The position numbers were made by a program, and so were the translations under genes. A stretch of DNA of 64,000 nucleotides from assembly GCA_016630905.1 (NCBI GenBank), contig WBMQ01000011.1:1488001-1552000 (forward strand), written 5' to 3'. Source of the stretch: Capillidium heterosporum (Eukaryota > Entomophthoromycota > Entomophthoromycetes > Entomophthorales > Capillidiaceae). The first letter of the stretch is position 1; the number at the start of each line of letters is the position of its first letter. The notes below the pieces were generated by a model. That model had not been told where the DNA came from and ran no database searches. It saw only the letters and a program-made list of their open reading frames with translations. Positions 1-11,600 of the stretch are shown piece after piece.

Positions 1-1061
1 CCATATCAAATTTAAAGAGGGTATAGCTATATAACTTTATTAAATATTGATTTACTACCCTATTTATTACTCTATGATTTATAAGCTATATTTTCATATT
101 GATACAGAAAATTGAAGTCGAAACAATATATGCCTACTATAGAGCAGACTACTTTGCAGACGTTTATATCTATCACATCAAGCTAAAAGTTCTATTTAAT
201 AGACAAAATGCGTCCTCCAAGTAAAATGGAACTGTGAATGTCGCTCAATATAAAGTTTCCGAATAGGGAGAGTAAGTACTGCCAATCAAGGTATACAAAG
301 GTTTGGTAGCATCAAATTATTAAAGATGAACTGTATTGCAAAAGAACTATGTGCAATCAAATAGGGTATAAATATAAGGAAATGAAATATCAATTGTAAC
401 AACTATATTAAAGTTATAAATGTAATGTTTTAGAAGTTTTATCAAATATAATTGGAGTAATAAAATTTTAAAATGCCATTATCTATATATAAGCAATATA
501 GGTTTTATACATCATATAATTATTTGATTTTAATCATGCGCTTCTATCCCTTCCCCTAAACCTTGCTGGCATATTTTGAACCCTACCCACCAACTTTTTT
601 CGTGCACATCACCTTTTAACAATGTCTTTTGTTTGCATGTATTAGCTTTACGGGTGTTTTCTGCTTACTTTCATCTTAAGCATCCCAAACAACCCCTCCA
701 ACATGGCCTGCATCAATTTAATGGCACACTCATATTATGCACTAGAGCAAGCTTCTCAAAGGTGAGTAAATTGAAAAAATAGTAAAGTTTTGAAGTGTTT
801 AATTAGCTGAAATTGAATTAATATATAAAATCAAAAATGCTTAAAGTCAGTACTAGAGCTTCGTTATAGTTAGCTTAATATACAATCAAAGCAGGTTACC
901 AAAGACTTGGGAGCATATACATTGGGCTCGGTAATTGTAGTCGACCCCTAAAATTTTCACCAACTGCACTTTAATTTTATGTGAATATGTATCCTAAAGG
1001 CAAGTTAGCTAGATCTATTTAAATAAAAATCTAGTATTTACAGCTGAGTTGCAGATGGTAC
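1..1061. other. Gene-poor spacer
   Basis: AT-rich sequence. The only open frame of note, near 576-782 on the + strand, lacks an ATG and has low-complexity content. I see no gene, RNA gene or clear repeat here. Confidence 0.5.
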
Positions 1062-1440
1062 TCTTACAAATTACTTTTAAGAAATTTTGTATATCACCTA
1101 GATGATTGCTATACTAACATTTCCTTTGAAGAGAGTATCTCTACCACACTGAGCAAAAAATGTTAACACTGATTACTCAAGATAAAAGTACGATCTTTGG
1201 CTGCTGCAGTTGCTGCCTTCAATATTAAATAAAGCGTACAGAACCTTAGCTTCGATCAAAAATTTAGTCATCTCAGTGAGTTCTAAAGCTATAGCTGTCT
1301 CCTTTCTTCACAACTTTGAGGTTATTGATACCTCTTGCGTAATTCAAAAGGACTCAGTTATAGATACTGCGTCTATCCAATAGCAAACGATAAGCTGCAT
1401 TGAATTCAAGCCTGTAGGTTGATAAATTGATTCCGTCCAT
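1062..1440 (-). pseudogene. ADF-H (Abp1-like) pseudogene, degraded copy of the next gene
   Basis: Three exon-like blocks match, in order, exons 1-3 of the intact ADF-H gene at 2039-3513 on the same strand. Block 1 starts with ATG at 1440 and reads MDGINLSTYRLEFNAAY, like MDSIDLTTYQAQLHTAY in the intact gene. The conserved Trp of the intact gene (NWIVLGY) is a TGA stop here, and the GKG at the end of exon 1 is KKGD. Block 2 (about 1200-1260) keeps KVLYALFNIEGS against KVLFAFIRVEDT. Block 3 (1075-1145) keeps the nucleotide pattern up to the splice donor after the FLK equivalent. The later exons, including the coiled-coil part, are not recognisable. It is a non-functional tandem duplicate. Confidence 0.8.
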
Positions 1441-2038
1441 AGGTTTCAATTGTAAGAGATACCTAATTTAATGTCAACATCCAATTGCTGAAAAAGTTTA
1501 GACTGCTAGGTTGGATATTTATAGGCAGCTACATATTTGTTGACTCTTTTATCGCTTTGTTGATATATTCGATGGTGTTGGTAAGCTGCTCTAAAGATTG
1601 GTTGGTAAAACAAAATAGCAAAGTAGATTATAGTTTTCAACTTTTTTAGAACTAATCTCTCTTGTGCAGCTCTTTATACTAATTATATATTAGTAAAAAT
1701 CGACTTGGCCTTTCTATAGGGGTGAGAAAGGCCACTTGAAAAATGCTGAAGTAGACTAATTGAATTGGTATGTGGTCGAATTGATAGAATATATGAGCTT
1801 AAAAGTGATTCACTCCTTAGGAAGGATGTTAGAATGGTAATTCATAAACTGCTGACATATATTCATAAAAGTTTACCTACATTCCATAGCAAACTTTGCA
1901 GTTCAGTTATAATTTGAAGTGCCACTAAATATATCTAAAGCAACAAAACTCAAGAAACAAAATCATATGTATGGAAATAACGTGCATTTAATTAACTATA
2001 GAACTAACCTAAACTTCCACTTGACTTTACTAAAGCTT
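1441..2038. other. Spacer between ADF-H pseudogene and ADF-H gene
   Basis: AT-rich. It must contain the 3' end of the intact gene on the right and whatever remains of the pseudogene promoter. No coding signal seen. Confidence 0.4.
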
Positions 2039-3513
2039 TTAAACGCCAGCCCACATGCTCAGCTTGTAGACTTCTTCCAACCTTTTCAACTCCGATTCAT
2101 GTTCTATTTCCAATTGCATCAAATATTGTTCAAACTGGGCCTCACTCTTTATAGCTAGCTCCATCAGCTCTTGCTCACATTTTAATTCAAATTCGAGTAA
2201 CCCTTTCTCGAACCTAGCTTGTCGTTCCAATTCAAGATCCTTCAAGTCACATTCGCGCTTCTTTTCAAACTCTAAAAGAGTTTCTTCAAAGGGAGCTTTT
2301 GGATCAGACCCCAAATCTTTGGCCAGACTTAGGAATTCGCGTTCTTGCTTGGTCTCAACATTCCATAAAGCTCGGTTGAAATTGAGTTCGCAGTCGATTT
2401 CCAAATCGAGGAGTTGTTGTTCACGTTTGACTTCTAACTTCATTAGGGCTTGATTTAAAAGCATCTCGCGGTCCATCTCTAAGTCTAAGAGGGCTTGTTC
2501 GCGTTTTTGTTGAAATTCTTGAAGGGCTTGGTTGAAGATAAGTTGCCGATCAACTTCTAGGTACATGAAATCGTGCTTTTGCTTTGCTTTGGCTTCAGCT
2601 TTCAACGTTGCTCCATCTAGCTGGATATCATTGTCCTTCTCGAGGTAGGTTGAGGCTTCTTCACTGTCGATTTCCGATTCTAACGATTCATGGTCCCATA
2701 TTTGGTTTGCCCTATAAAGTTCTTTATCGTTTCGAAGTAAATTAGGATAGTCTGCTTTGCTTCCTTCTTCAAATTGGCAATTGTAACAAGTGGAATGGGA
2801 ACTTTGGTTTAAGGTTTGGGACTTTGGGATGTTTAGAGTTTAGAATGGAATATAAAGTACTTGAGAATTGGGGCTAGATTCTTGGGAGTGCGTTTTCATC
2901 TGGTACAAATCTTTGACCCATAGACTTGCGTACAACCTATCGATAATTTGGTCTGGGGTTACATCTTCCTAAATGAATGTTAGGAAACTTATAGAAATTT
3001 GAACAGTACTTTGGCACGACTATTTATTTGAATATGGTAGCCCTAAATAAATGATTTACGTTAGAAAATGGAATAGAAATATATGAATACTTTTAAGAAA
3101 TTTTGTACATCGACCAAGTGGTCGCCAAATTGACATTTCCTTTGAATGGAGGCTTCTTTACCACACTATGGAATAAGGGTTAAGAAGTAGTTTGTATGGA
3201 AAGCTTTACCCAAGATATAAATACGAATTTAGGCAGTTGGGAACTTGTATCTTCAACTCTAATGAAGGCGAATAGGACTTTGTCGTCTTGGAAATGTTCA
3301 TTTAATTCGTATTGAGCATCATCTTTTAAAAATTGAAATTTAGCTACCAACTTTATAGGAGAACTCCTTACCTCCTTTTCCCATGACCTTGAGGCCGTTG
3401 GTGTCTCTGTGGTAGCCTAAGACGATCCAGTTACAAGGGTCGTGTTGATTTAGGACTGAATCGTAAGCTGTATGAAGTTGAGCTTGGTATGTTGTTAGGT
3501 CGATACTGTCCAT
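2039..3513 (-). CDS. Actin-binding ADF-H domain protein (Abp1/drebrin-like) with 26-residue coiled-coil repeats
   Basis: Reconstructed from six exons: 3372-3513, 3210-3322, 3091-3165, 3010-3042, 2861-2968 and 2039-2821, giving 417 aa in phase. Residues 1-135 form an ADF-H domain as in Abp1, drebrin-like protein and coactosin: NWIVLGYHRDTNGLKVMGKG, DDKVLFAFIRVED, LPKFVFISW and FLKGYHIQINSRAKEDVTPD are visible. Such domains bind actin filaments at cortical patches. A short linker with CYNC near residue 173 follows. The C-terminal 190 residues are about six acidic repeats of 26 residues (pattern REQALLDLEMDREM...), predicted coiled coil. Abp1 normally ends in SH3; none is seen here. The last intron (2822-2860) ends in AAAG, an unusual acceptor, and skips an in-frame TAA. 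It is the weakest junction, so a frame lesion there is possible. Confidence 0.8.
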
Positions 3514-4599
3514 TTGGAAATGGAGTTTATTTCTGAATAATTAATTAGGAACTTGAAATATAGATTGGGATCCATCACTTAGTCTCTGAACTTTTAGATT
3601 TTCGGATTACCAAGGAAATTATCCAATCCCAACTTGTAATGTTTATTTTTAGATGCGGCCTTTCGTTCCAAAGAGCCTATTTCATAGGAAGTTAGTATAT
3701 TTTATTGGATAGTATTTGCAAATTTTGTAGATTTTGGTGATGGGAATTACTTCAGTTTGTTGGCACTTTAATTTTTTATAAGGTGGAATATTCTATTTAG
3801 AAGGGAAGTTTGTAAGAGGAAACGGTTGGGTTGCTAAGTGCCTCTAAAGGTCTTGAAGGAATAAATCAAAGTGGGAATGAGTCGTTCCAACTACCTTGAG
3901 GTGAGCCATTTACGTTTAGTTATCATATGATGCCATACCATTATAACCTCACCACCCATCGATTAAGAGGTATAGAAATTTAGATTCAAAGAAAAGGAGT
4001 GAAAAACTGGAGATGTTCAGATTTAAAAGTGACGTTTGCATACTTTAGCTCAATAGGAAATTGTGAGATAGATCACTTGTAGGTAAAATTTCAAATATCA
4101 ATGGTATTTTATCACATCTCTATTGACCAATAATCTAAAAGGTTTTGATACTCAAACCTTTGCCAACTTTTTAGTGAATCTGTTGTTTGTAGTTATTTTC
4201 TGACAAAGTACAAGTATCTATCGCCAATTTACTTTGAAATGTTAAGCCGGACTCTACTAAAACTTAGATCTGATAGTTTTTTTAGTTGGATATTTGAGCT
4301 TTTTAGTATTATTTAATATGCTTTCACGATTTTATCAAAGTATTTGCATTTGAAAATGCCAATAGCTGCCTTGAAGTTTAGCTACCTGAAAAATGTATAC
4401 CTCCTTCCAACCTCAAGGGCAATTGAACTTCAAAGTAACTTTCATATTTCTTTTTAAAATCCACAATAAACTTAATATATCAACATCAATTAGTAGAACT
4501 TCATCAGTTTTCACCATTGCTTACAACTTTCTTTTCAAATACATGTCACCAATTTTATTGAAAACAAATGCTACTAAAAGTCGCCAATTGCTGCCAAAG
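3514..4599. other. Upstream region of ADF-H gene, no gene seen
   Basis: Contains the promoter of the ADF-H gene. A 69-codon frame at 4393-4602 (+) has one gt-ag-like interruption but no recognisable protein. I do not call a gene. Confidence 0.4.
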
Positions 4600-5800
4600 T
4601 AAACTTTTTGAAGGTCGTTACATCCTTTATTAAGATGTATAAATTAAAAATCAAAGCTTTTAAACTTTAGTATGATGCAGTTGAAAATGTTCTCTATATC
4701 TCTTCGATTTAAATTCTGAAATGGCTACATATGTAGCTTCCGACCTTCTAGATCCTTTTCAAAATATTCTTATCGATACCCACTAACTTTCAGCTAATGC
4801 GATAGCAGTCACATTACTTCCACCACCACTCCCAACCCAACCTTTCTATCATAGATCCATAATATGTTGCTAACTCTAGATTTATTAAACTAAAAGTAAA
4901 ACTATGGCCATTCCTAAATTTCCAAACTCCTGAAATCGAAAAAGCTTTGCAATACAATACCTGCCCTAAAGAAAATAGTGCAAAGTATTATATATTTTTA
5001 CTCTAATAAGCAGGATTATCATCAAAACTACAAGCTAAACCTTATATATGCTGCTAAACTTTAACAATTAAATTAGTTATTGCAAGCTTCCTTACCGGTA
5101 ATAGTAAAATTTTCTAAAAGTAGGCAAGCTTCGTTGATTTTGCCACTTTTGATGTGCAGTAATACAGCTTTCTACCTTTACAACAAAAATTTACGTATTA
5201 GTGCTTCCAAGCTATAATATACTTCAAAACGCTAAATTAGTGAACACTAAAAGGTCAAAGAATCCGCCACTCTTATCTATAAAACTAGAGTTCAAAATAA
5301 AAGCGATGGCGGATTCCACTACCTCTAAGATAGGGCATATATACATGTTTGTAGTTTCTATATATGTAAAAGTCTTTGGTATCGTGACAATGGGTATCCA
5401 GCCCACTATTTTCAATAGAACCGTACAACCCGATGTAAACTTTATATAAAAGGTCGATATATAAAGCACACCTCCAAATAAAACTTTTATATACCATTTA
5501 GCATTTATGGTATAGTTGCTTTAAAAAGCATCTAGGTAAAGTTAAAATGTAGATATCGCATATACAATTTCAAGTTCTAGATAAGCTATTTTGATAACTC
5601 AATTTTTAGTTGAACTAGGTTTCTCGGTAAACACAAAGTCGATCTACCACTAATAGTACTTGTAAGCTTACCAAGTATAGAAACTCATACACCACTGAAC
5701 TTAGTTGGTTGCTTGGAAGGCAGTTAAGCTAAAAGGTTCAAGTTCTAGGGCTTTGAGTCTAGTACACCAGTTAGATCTGAAAGCCCATTCGGTTTACCAA
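4600..5800 (-). repeat. Inverted repeat arm A
   Basis: The reverse complement of this stretch aligns by eye with 10440-11600 over about 1 kb with small indels. The best core is 5224-5497 against 10733-11090. It shares the AAATAAAA..TATACCATTTAGCATTTATGGTATAG segment in pieces and a frame reading ESAIAFI..FID.S.GFFDLL in both. On this arm the frame sits on the - strand and is broken by a frameshift. Outside the core, matches continue around GATAGCAGTCACATT (4800) and TCAAGTTCTA (5570). It is probably an old duplicated, formerly coding segment of unknown identity. Confidence 0.65.
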
Positions 5801-6540
5801 AATTTCACATTGAAGTTTAGATAATATACTTTAAGGATAAAAGTTTCGTCCAATAGTTTGCTAATAGCTCAAGGGTAAAATGAAATATCTTAAATACCCC
5901 ACATATAGTTTCCCAATTTGCTAGTAGATGTGCACAATTGAAGGTGAGAATCATTCTTCCAATTGATAGCTGAGACTGCTCAGCTTTTATTGATATATTT
6001 AACAAGCCCATCAAAAGGAAATCGAATCTAATGGATAAAATTAGGCAAAATGAAATATAAACTCAAACCAAAGATAGTACCAATGATAGAGACTTTATCA
6101 GCAATATTAATATTTACAATTAATATATAAGCACACCATATACAATCTTTAATAAATTAAGGTTAGGATATGTATACGTAGGCATTACAGCTGGGTATAT
6201 CAGACAATCCATACAAAGCGTATCAAAATCTTGTATCGAAAAACCACTTCAGGACCTTACTTCCGCTCTTATCTCTCCATTTTAGTCGCCAAATCACTAA
6301 AGAATAGCAGTGAAACATCAAAATCAAAAGACCTCCCCCAAAAATATAGCTTTCCTATTTGACATAAGTTCGCTATATGCACCAATTTAGAATTACTACT
6401 ATAAGTAGTTCTAAAATATATATGGATAAACCTATAGCTCAAGCCAAGCTAAAGCAGAAGTTTATCAAGTTTTTATAAAGGGATGTAGCCGACAAGTAGT
6501 GTCTAAAAGAAATTGGCTAGCTACATTTGTAATTTATAAA
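5801..6540. other. Spacer
   Basis: AT-rich with only short frames. The match to arm B fades out near the start of this stretch. Nothing else seen. Confidence 0.4.
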
Positions 6541-7227
6541 AGCCAATGTTTAAATTTAGCTTTTGACAAGTGGGTCGTTGACGTCGACCTTGACTCCTAT
6601 ATCTAAACTAAGGATAGTAAGATGGATTAGGAACAAGACCGACGCTTCCAATTCCACCACCTCTTTCGAAGCTTCCAACCTTCAGTAACAACCATCTTAT
6701 CCCAAATCCTATCTACCTTTGACACTGACATCCACCCACCCCATCTAGATCCAAATACTGAAGCAATAGTCGGAAGATACATAGTGACTTTAAATCCCAA
6801 ATAAGGTATATAATTACCGATCCAATCAACAGAAAAATTAATTAGGTTAGCCAGATGTCAGGCATTTAGTCAAAACCAAATTCCAAAATTATATCCCAGT
6901 TCCCTCTACCTAAATATAAGTGGAATCTCCAAAAACTTCAAGGCATCGGTAGAATAAAGGACTTTACTAATAAATTTGGCATCGGTAGAACTATTCAACT
7001 CAAAAAATATATACAACTTTCAATTGCCGTTTATAAAGTTATAAAGCAGCCATCTATTAGGTGCTTTAGATAAACCGATCCTACCAAAAGGAGCTATAAA
7101 CCCATCTCACCTTGAGCAGTCATCCACCATTCTCATCACATTACCACCTCAATATAAACCTATGACCTTCTCATTTGTAAAAGAGCAATTCCAACTCGAG
7201 GGTTGGACCCTTCAATTTGCCGACTAG
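6541..7227 (+). pseudogene. Coding-like relic of unknown identity (part 1)
   Basis: Base composition and codon use change to gene-like. Frames at 6631-6786 (RRFQFHHLFRSFQPS..., ending EAIVGRYI) and 7042-7227 (ending QFQLEGWTLQFAD then TAG) look protein-coding. They are joined only by sequence with stops and no convincing splice pairs. An ATG at 6622 is followed at once by GAT TAG. A 13-bp direct repeat (GGCATCGGTAGAA) occurs at about 6942 and 6979. I do not recognise the family. A multi-exon live gene is possible but I could not assemble one. Confidence 0.35.
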
Positions 7228-7639
7228 ATGAAAATGAAAATTAGATATAGCCACCTTTAGGACTTTGGCAGCAGAACTAGACACAGCCATTTCTATACAT
7301 ATATGCATCGAAAATAGTATAGGAGCTAGATCGTATATATGTGGGTTGAGTTCTATTAGATTGTTTCCTCTTTGATATATTCAAGACTTTAAAGCTGGTG
7401 AGGGCGTAATATTGTTTTGGAGTCCTATATTATCGATATCCTCCTTTTAGCTGAAATTAATATAACTCTTTCTAGTACCCTGATTAGTTTTTTGTACACC
7501 CATCGTCCATATCTTTAAGCATATATTTTTAGTGTGGGGAAGTGCTTTAGCTTCTTTTGTAAAGAAATGCTAGATCGCTCGAATTGGTCTACTGTCTGGA
7601 GGTAGGGTTTCTATTCTCCCAAGTGTAATGCGATACCTA

Positions 7640-8113
7640 GGTCCTACATCTAAACAGCCTTTTAGCTGCAGCTTTTCTTTATGAATCCAGTTGAAATAGA
7701 TATTGTTGCTATATCTTCATCCATCATAAGGCACCCTACCTTTTTATTCGGTTTCATAGCTATTCAGCTGTAAACTTATAACATTAGCTTATCTCTAGGC
7801 CGCTGCATGAACGTACAATCTACCTTCCAAAAAGTGTGACTCTAACTCTTTTATTGGAAAACCACATTTGGTCACATTGCTGGCAGATCTATTTTTGGAC
7901 CCAGCCTGAACGTCTCACCTATACCAAAAGTCTTTTGACAATAAACGAGCTAATAACCTCCCCCAAAGTGTAGATTTGCCCCTATCTCAAACCGTTGGCG
8001 CATACCCCATCAAGAACTTGAAAGCTTATAGGATCAGCTTGCTTCCAAATTTGGTCCTTTCCAGAGCATTCACTTTTGTCTCAGATGACTTTCACCATCA
8101 AAATAGAATTTAA
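7640..8113 (+). pseudogene. Coding-like relic of unknown identity (part 2)
   Basis: From about 7838 to the TAA at 8111 one + frame runs for 91 codons with gene-like codon use, broken by a single TGA where Trp would be plausible (LADLFLDPA then TGA then TSHLYQ). It continues as NLPQSVDLPLSQTVGAYPIK. Upstream, 7670-7770 also looks coding (LQLFFMNPVEIDIVAISSS). It may belong to the same former gene as the relic just upstream or to the neighbourhood of the GPCR promoter. Not recognised. Confidence 0.35.
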
Positions 8114-8468
8114 ATCTAGAACCCTAAAGTATTTCATTACTCATACGACCCAGCTTTCTACCAAAGTAAAATATACTTTAGCATAAGCGCTTGCTAATTC
8201 GAAATCCGTAAAGGTATTTAAACAGCTGCTTTTCGACAGCTGTAACATTAAAATTTTCCAAAAAGTAATTGTAAAACTATGTTCTGACCCAAAACCAAAT
8301 AGCACCATCTACTATCAACATCAAATTATCGAAGGATCAGAAGCTATCATCAGTTACCATTACTAACACCAATTATCTAATCAAAAGATATCAAACCCAC
8401 CACCAACTATCAATACTAACACCAACATCAACTACAAACCCACCAATAACTAACTCATCTTCCCCAAA
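8114..8468 (+). promoter_or_regulatory. GPCR upstream region with C/A-rich leader
   Basis: The last about 170 nt before the ATG at 8469 are almost free of G and rich in CAA/ACC/ATC triplets, a typical look for a fungal 5' leader. No firm TATA box was chosen. Confidence 0.35.
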
Positions 8469-9743
8469 ATGGATCTTAACCTCTTTGAAATAGTAGTACA
8501 TGCCTACTCGTTGGCAACCATCTTCCCCACGCTCCTAATGAACCTTCTCCTCCTCTACCTCTTAGTCCTACAAGCAAGAAAACTCAACTCCTCCCGACTC
8601 TTCGAATGGTCTCTAATTGCTGTCGTCTGTCTAACCGACATAGTTTTCGCTTTGACAATTATCTCCAAGTATATGCACTCCTTGTTCATCGACCCTGAGT
8701 CTTTAAAGATCGTCGAAGGTGGTAATCTAGCCTTGGACGCCGACGACCAATTCACCTGCGACTGGTCCGGATCCCTTTTAGCTATAACGATGCACTCCTC
8801 CACTTTCATCTTAGCTATACTAAGCTACGTCCGCTATCGCGCCATCGTCAAACAGAAAGAACTCCCTAAATTAACTTGGTCCTTGTTGATCGGTATCCCT
8901 CTTTCGCTAATTTTGGGCTTGGCTATCTTGGGTGCTATATTGAAAAAGTACGTAGTTATGCCCGGTGGCCTAGCTTGTCATGTGTGGAACCCAACACGAA
9001 CCGATCCTATCCGTACCCCTATCCAAATCTTCTTCAGCTACAACATCCTACTCTCTCTCTTCGTTATGACCTTTTGCTACACCAAAATAGCCATCCACCA
9101 TCATAGATTGATGAACGTTATCAAAGAAAAGTCCAACCGCAAGTGCAGTCATGTTCGTTTATTACAGATGTCTGATTTGGACGAAAACTTTATGAACGAG
9201 GACGAAGTCAACAAATCTTGGAACCGCAAGTTCAGTGATGCGTCGCATAATAGTACTTTACACGAAGCCAACATCGATATCGAAAACTCAATGGATACCA
9301 ACACCGTCTTTGAGCTCAATGCCATCAACGAATCCAATCCCAACTCCAATCTCTCACAAATACCTAGCGTATATACCCAATCCAGCCCTGAATATAAGAT
9401 GACTTCTCAACAAGTAAAACACGAATCCGTCTATACGACCCACAAATCCGATTCTTCCAATAATGCCACCTCTGAAGATATTTCCAAACAACAGACTCAA
9501 GTCAAGATGCGCATCTTCATCATCCTATTCATCTACTATCTCTGTCACTTCCCCGAATGCGTCCTGGAACAGATGGAAATCTTGTTTGGATATACGAGAA
9601 CGACTCGTGTCGACTCTATCTGTACTCACTTTAGATCTTTATATGGACTTGCTAATGCCATTTTAGTACTTACGCTACATACTAATACGCGAAGACTATT
9701 ATCGGAATTGTGGGCCAATTTTAAGGCTAGATTCAGCAAATAA
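8469..9743 (+). CDS. Rhodopsin-like (class A-type) G protein-coupled receptor
   Basis: Single exon, 424 aa. Seven hydrophobic segments: about 11-36, 45-66, 103-120, 136-158, 185-205, 346-366 and 385-405. TM3 is preceded by Cys97 and loop 2 has Cys170 (GGLACHVW), the usual extracellular disulfide pair. TM3 ends in VRYRAI, a DRY-like G-protein motif. TM6 has YYLCHFPE in place of CWxP, and TM7 has GLANAILVLTLHTNTRR in the place of NPxxY. The third cytoplasmic loop is long (about 135 residues), Ser/Asn-rich and probably a phosphorylation target. This fits a plasma-membrane receptor of unknown ligand acting through heterotrimeric G proteins. Such receptors are rare in Dikarya. An AATAAAG lies just after the stop. 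The gene sits between the two inverted repeat arms. Confidence 0.85.
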   Translation: MDLNLFEIVVHAYSLATIFPTLLMNLLLLYLLVLQARKLNSSRLFEWSLIAVVCLTDIVFALTIISKYMHSLFIDPESLKIVEGGNLALDADDQFTCDWSGSLLAITMHSSTFILAILSYVRYRAIVKQKELPKLTWSLLIGIPLSLILGLAILGAILKKYVVMPGGLACHVWNPTRTDPIRTPIQIFFSYNILLSLFVMTFCYTKIAIHHHRLMNVIKEKSNRKCSHVRLLQMSDLDENFMNEDEVNKSWNRKFSDASHNSTLHEANIDIENSMDTNTVFELNAINESNPNSNLSQIPSVYTQSSPEYKMTSQQVKHESVYTTHKSDSSNNATSEDISKQQTQVKMRIFIILFIYYLCHFPECVLEQMEILFGYTRTTRVDSICTHFRSLYGLANAILVLTLHTNTRRLLSELWANFKARFSK

Positions 9744-10439
9744 CTAATTTAAAATTAATAAAGTTTTTCTATTTATTTAACTGTTTACATAGATTTATAT
9801 CCATCTATCTATTCATTTAGTCAACCAATTTCAGTAAAAATCTAACATGGAGATGTTTTCAAGCCTTCATTTCCAAAATATTTCGACTTGAAAGCAAACT
9901 TTTAGAACAAGAAAACATTCAACTGAGTCACACTATCATTTGGTTTTACAAGTTAGTCAACTATATCTTACATACTTTAAATAAGCGGCGTTCTTTCATG
10001 TGAATTATCGAATCCTTGATCCTATGAGTTCTATTTTCACCTGTTGCACTTGAATTTTTTAATACTTCGCTAATAGAACAAAAATGCTTACTTTTTCCCG
10101 AAGAAATACACTTTACAGGGATGAGTTGGTATAAGGTGGATAGGCATATAGTAGTATGTTCGAAAAATGCTCATATTGGAGAACTTTAAAAAGTTGGAAA
10201 AGTTTGATTTGATTCACCATTAGATGTGCTTTTAAAGATATAAATTGCTACTCAAGTAAAAAAACTATTTTTGATGGATTTATCAAATTTTAGGTTGCCT
10301 AACATGTAGCTTAGCAAATAGTTGACCATTAGGTTTAATAAAGTATAAAGCTAGCTCAACCACCTAATTTCATTCAGACACTTGAACTAGTGAAATGGAA
10401 GGACATAGTTAGTACTAATTGCAGACTTGTTAAAAGCTG
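9744..10439. other. Spacer
   Basis: Holds the GPCR 3' end; otherwise AT-rich with no coding signal. Confidence 0.4.
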
Positions 10440-11600
10440 GATCATGTAACCAATCTTACCTTCTAGGTTTGATTTGGCTTATGAACCGTCAAACCTTGGA
10501 ATATACTTTTTTGTAATGGTTGGTATATGGATTTATAATCCTGGAATTTAGCTTTCTTTAGATTGATTATTTTCTGATAAATCTATGGGAGTTGAATCTT
10601 GTAAGGGTTGATATATTTGGTAGATTTATACAAATTGGTGATAGATTGATATTTCGTTTACCGAGAGATCTAGCTCAACTCAAAACTAAGTTATCAAAAT
10701 AGCCATTTAGAACTTGAAATTGTATATGTGGTATGTATCTTTTAACTATACCATAAATGCTAAATGATATACATACGTTTTATTTGGAGGTGTGATTTTG
10801 TAGATTGAGCTTCTATAAAAATTTATATCGGATTGTACGATTCTATTGAAAATAGTGGACTGGATATCCATTATCACAATATCAAAACTTTTACATATAT
10901 AGAAATTACAAATATGTATACACATTCTATCCTAAAGGTAGCGGAATCTGCCATCGCTTTTATTTCAAATGCTAATTTTATAGATAGGAGTGACGGATTC
11001 TTTGACCTTTTATGTTCACTAGCTCATTATTTTAAAGTATGCGGCAGCTTGAAAGTGCTAATAAGTACAATTGCGTTGTAAAGGTTAAAGATTGTACTGC
11101 CATATATCAATCAAAAATGCCAAATTCAAAAAACCTAGGCTATTTATGGAAAATCTTGCTATTGCCAATAAGGAAGTTTGCGATATTTATCTTGGTTATC
11201 GAAGTTTAGTGGTAGTTGCAGTTTTTTAGTTTGGATGATCGTCCTACCTATTAGAGTAAAGGTATACTATACTATTCTTTAGAATATAGCTTTTGTTGCC
11301 GATCTTTTTCGGTTTCAGGAGGCGAAAATTTTGGATGTGGTCGTAGATTTGCTTGCTGAGTCTAGAGCTGTTGACTTATAAGTTTGGAAATAGTATTAGG
11401 TGCAATGTGACTGCTATCCCACTAATTGAAAGTTAGTGGACTTTTGTAGGAATATTTGCACAAGATCTAGATGGCCAGAAGCTATATATATGGTCTTTTT
11501 GGCATTTAAATTAGAGATGGGGATCTTTTGAGGCGCTCTTCAACTACGTCGTATTAAACTATTAGCTTTTTGAATATATAATGAACCAGCTTTATAAAGT
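10440..11600 (+). repeat. Inverted repeat arm B
   Basis: Reverse-complement partner of 4600-5800. The + frame at 10833-11081 is open for 82 codons (ENSGLDIHYHNIKTFTYIE...) and shares about three quarters of its residues with the arm A frame in the core. Many changes are amino-acid changing, so it does not look selected as a protein today. It has no ATG-led longer gene around it. Confidence 0.65.

Noticed and set aside
7900-8010. P-loop-like text (DRGKSTLWGRLLARLLSK) on the - strand, suggesting a Grc3/Clp1-type kinase relic
   Set aside because: Only a short stretch between stops fits. Flanking residues do not follow the family and the + strand reads better as coding.
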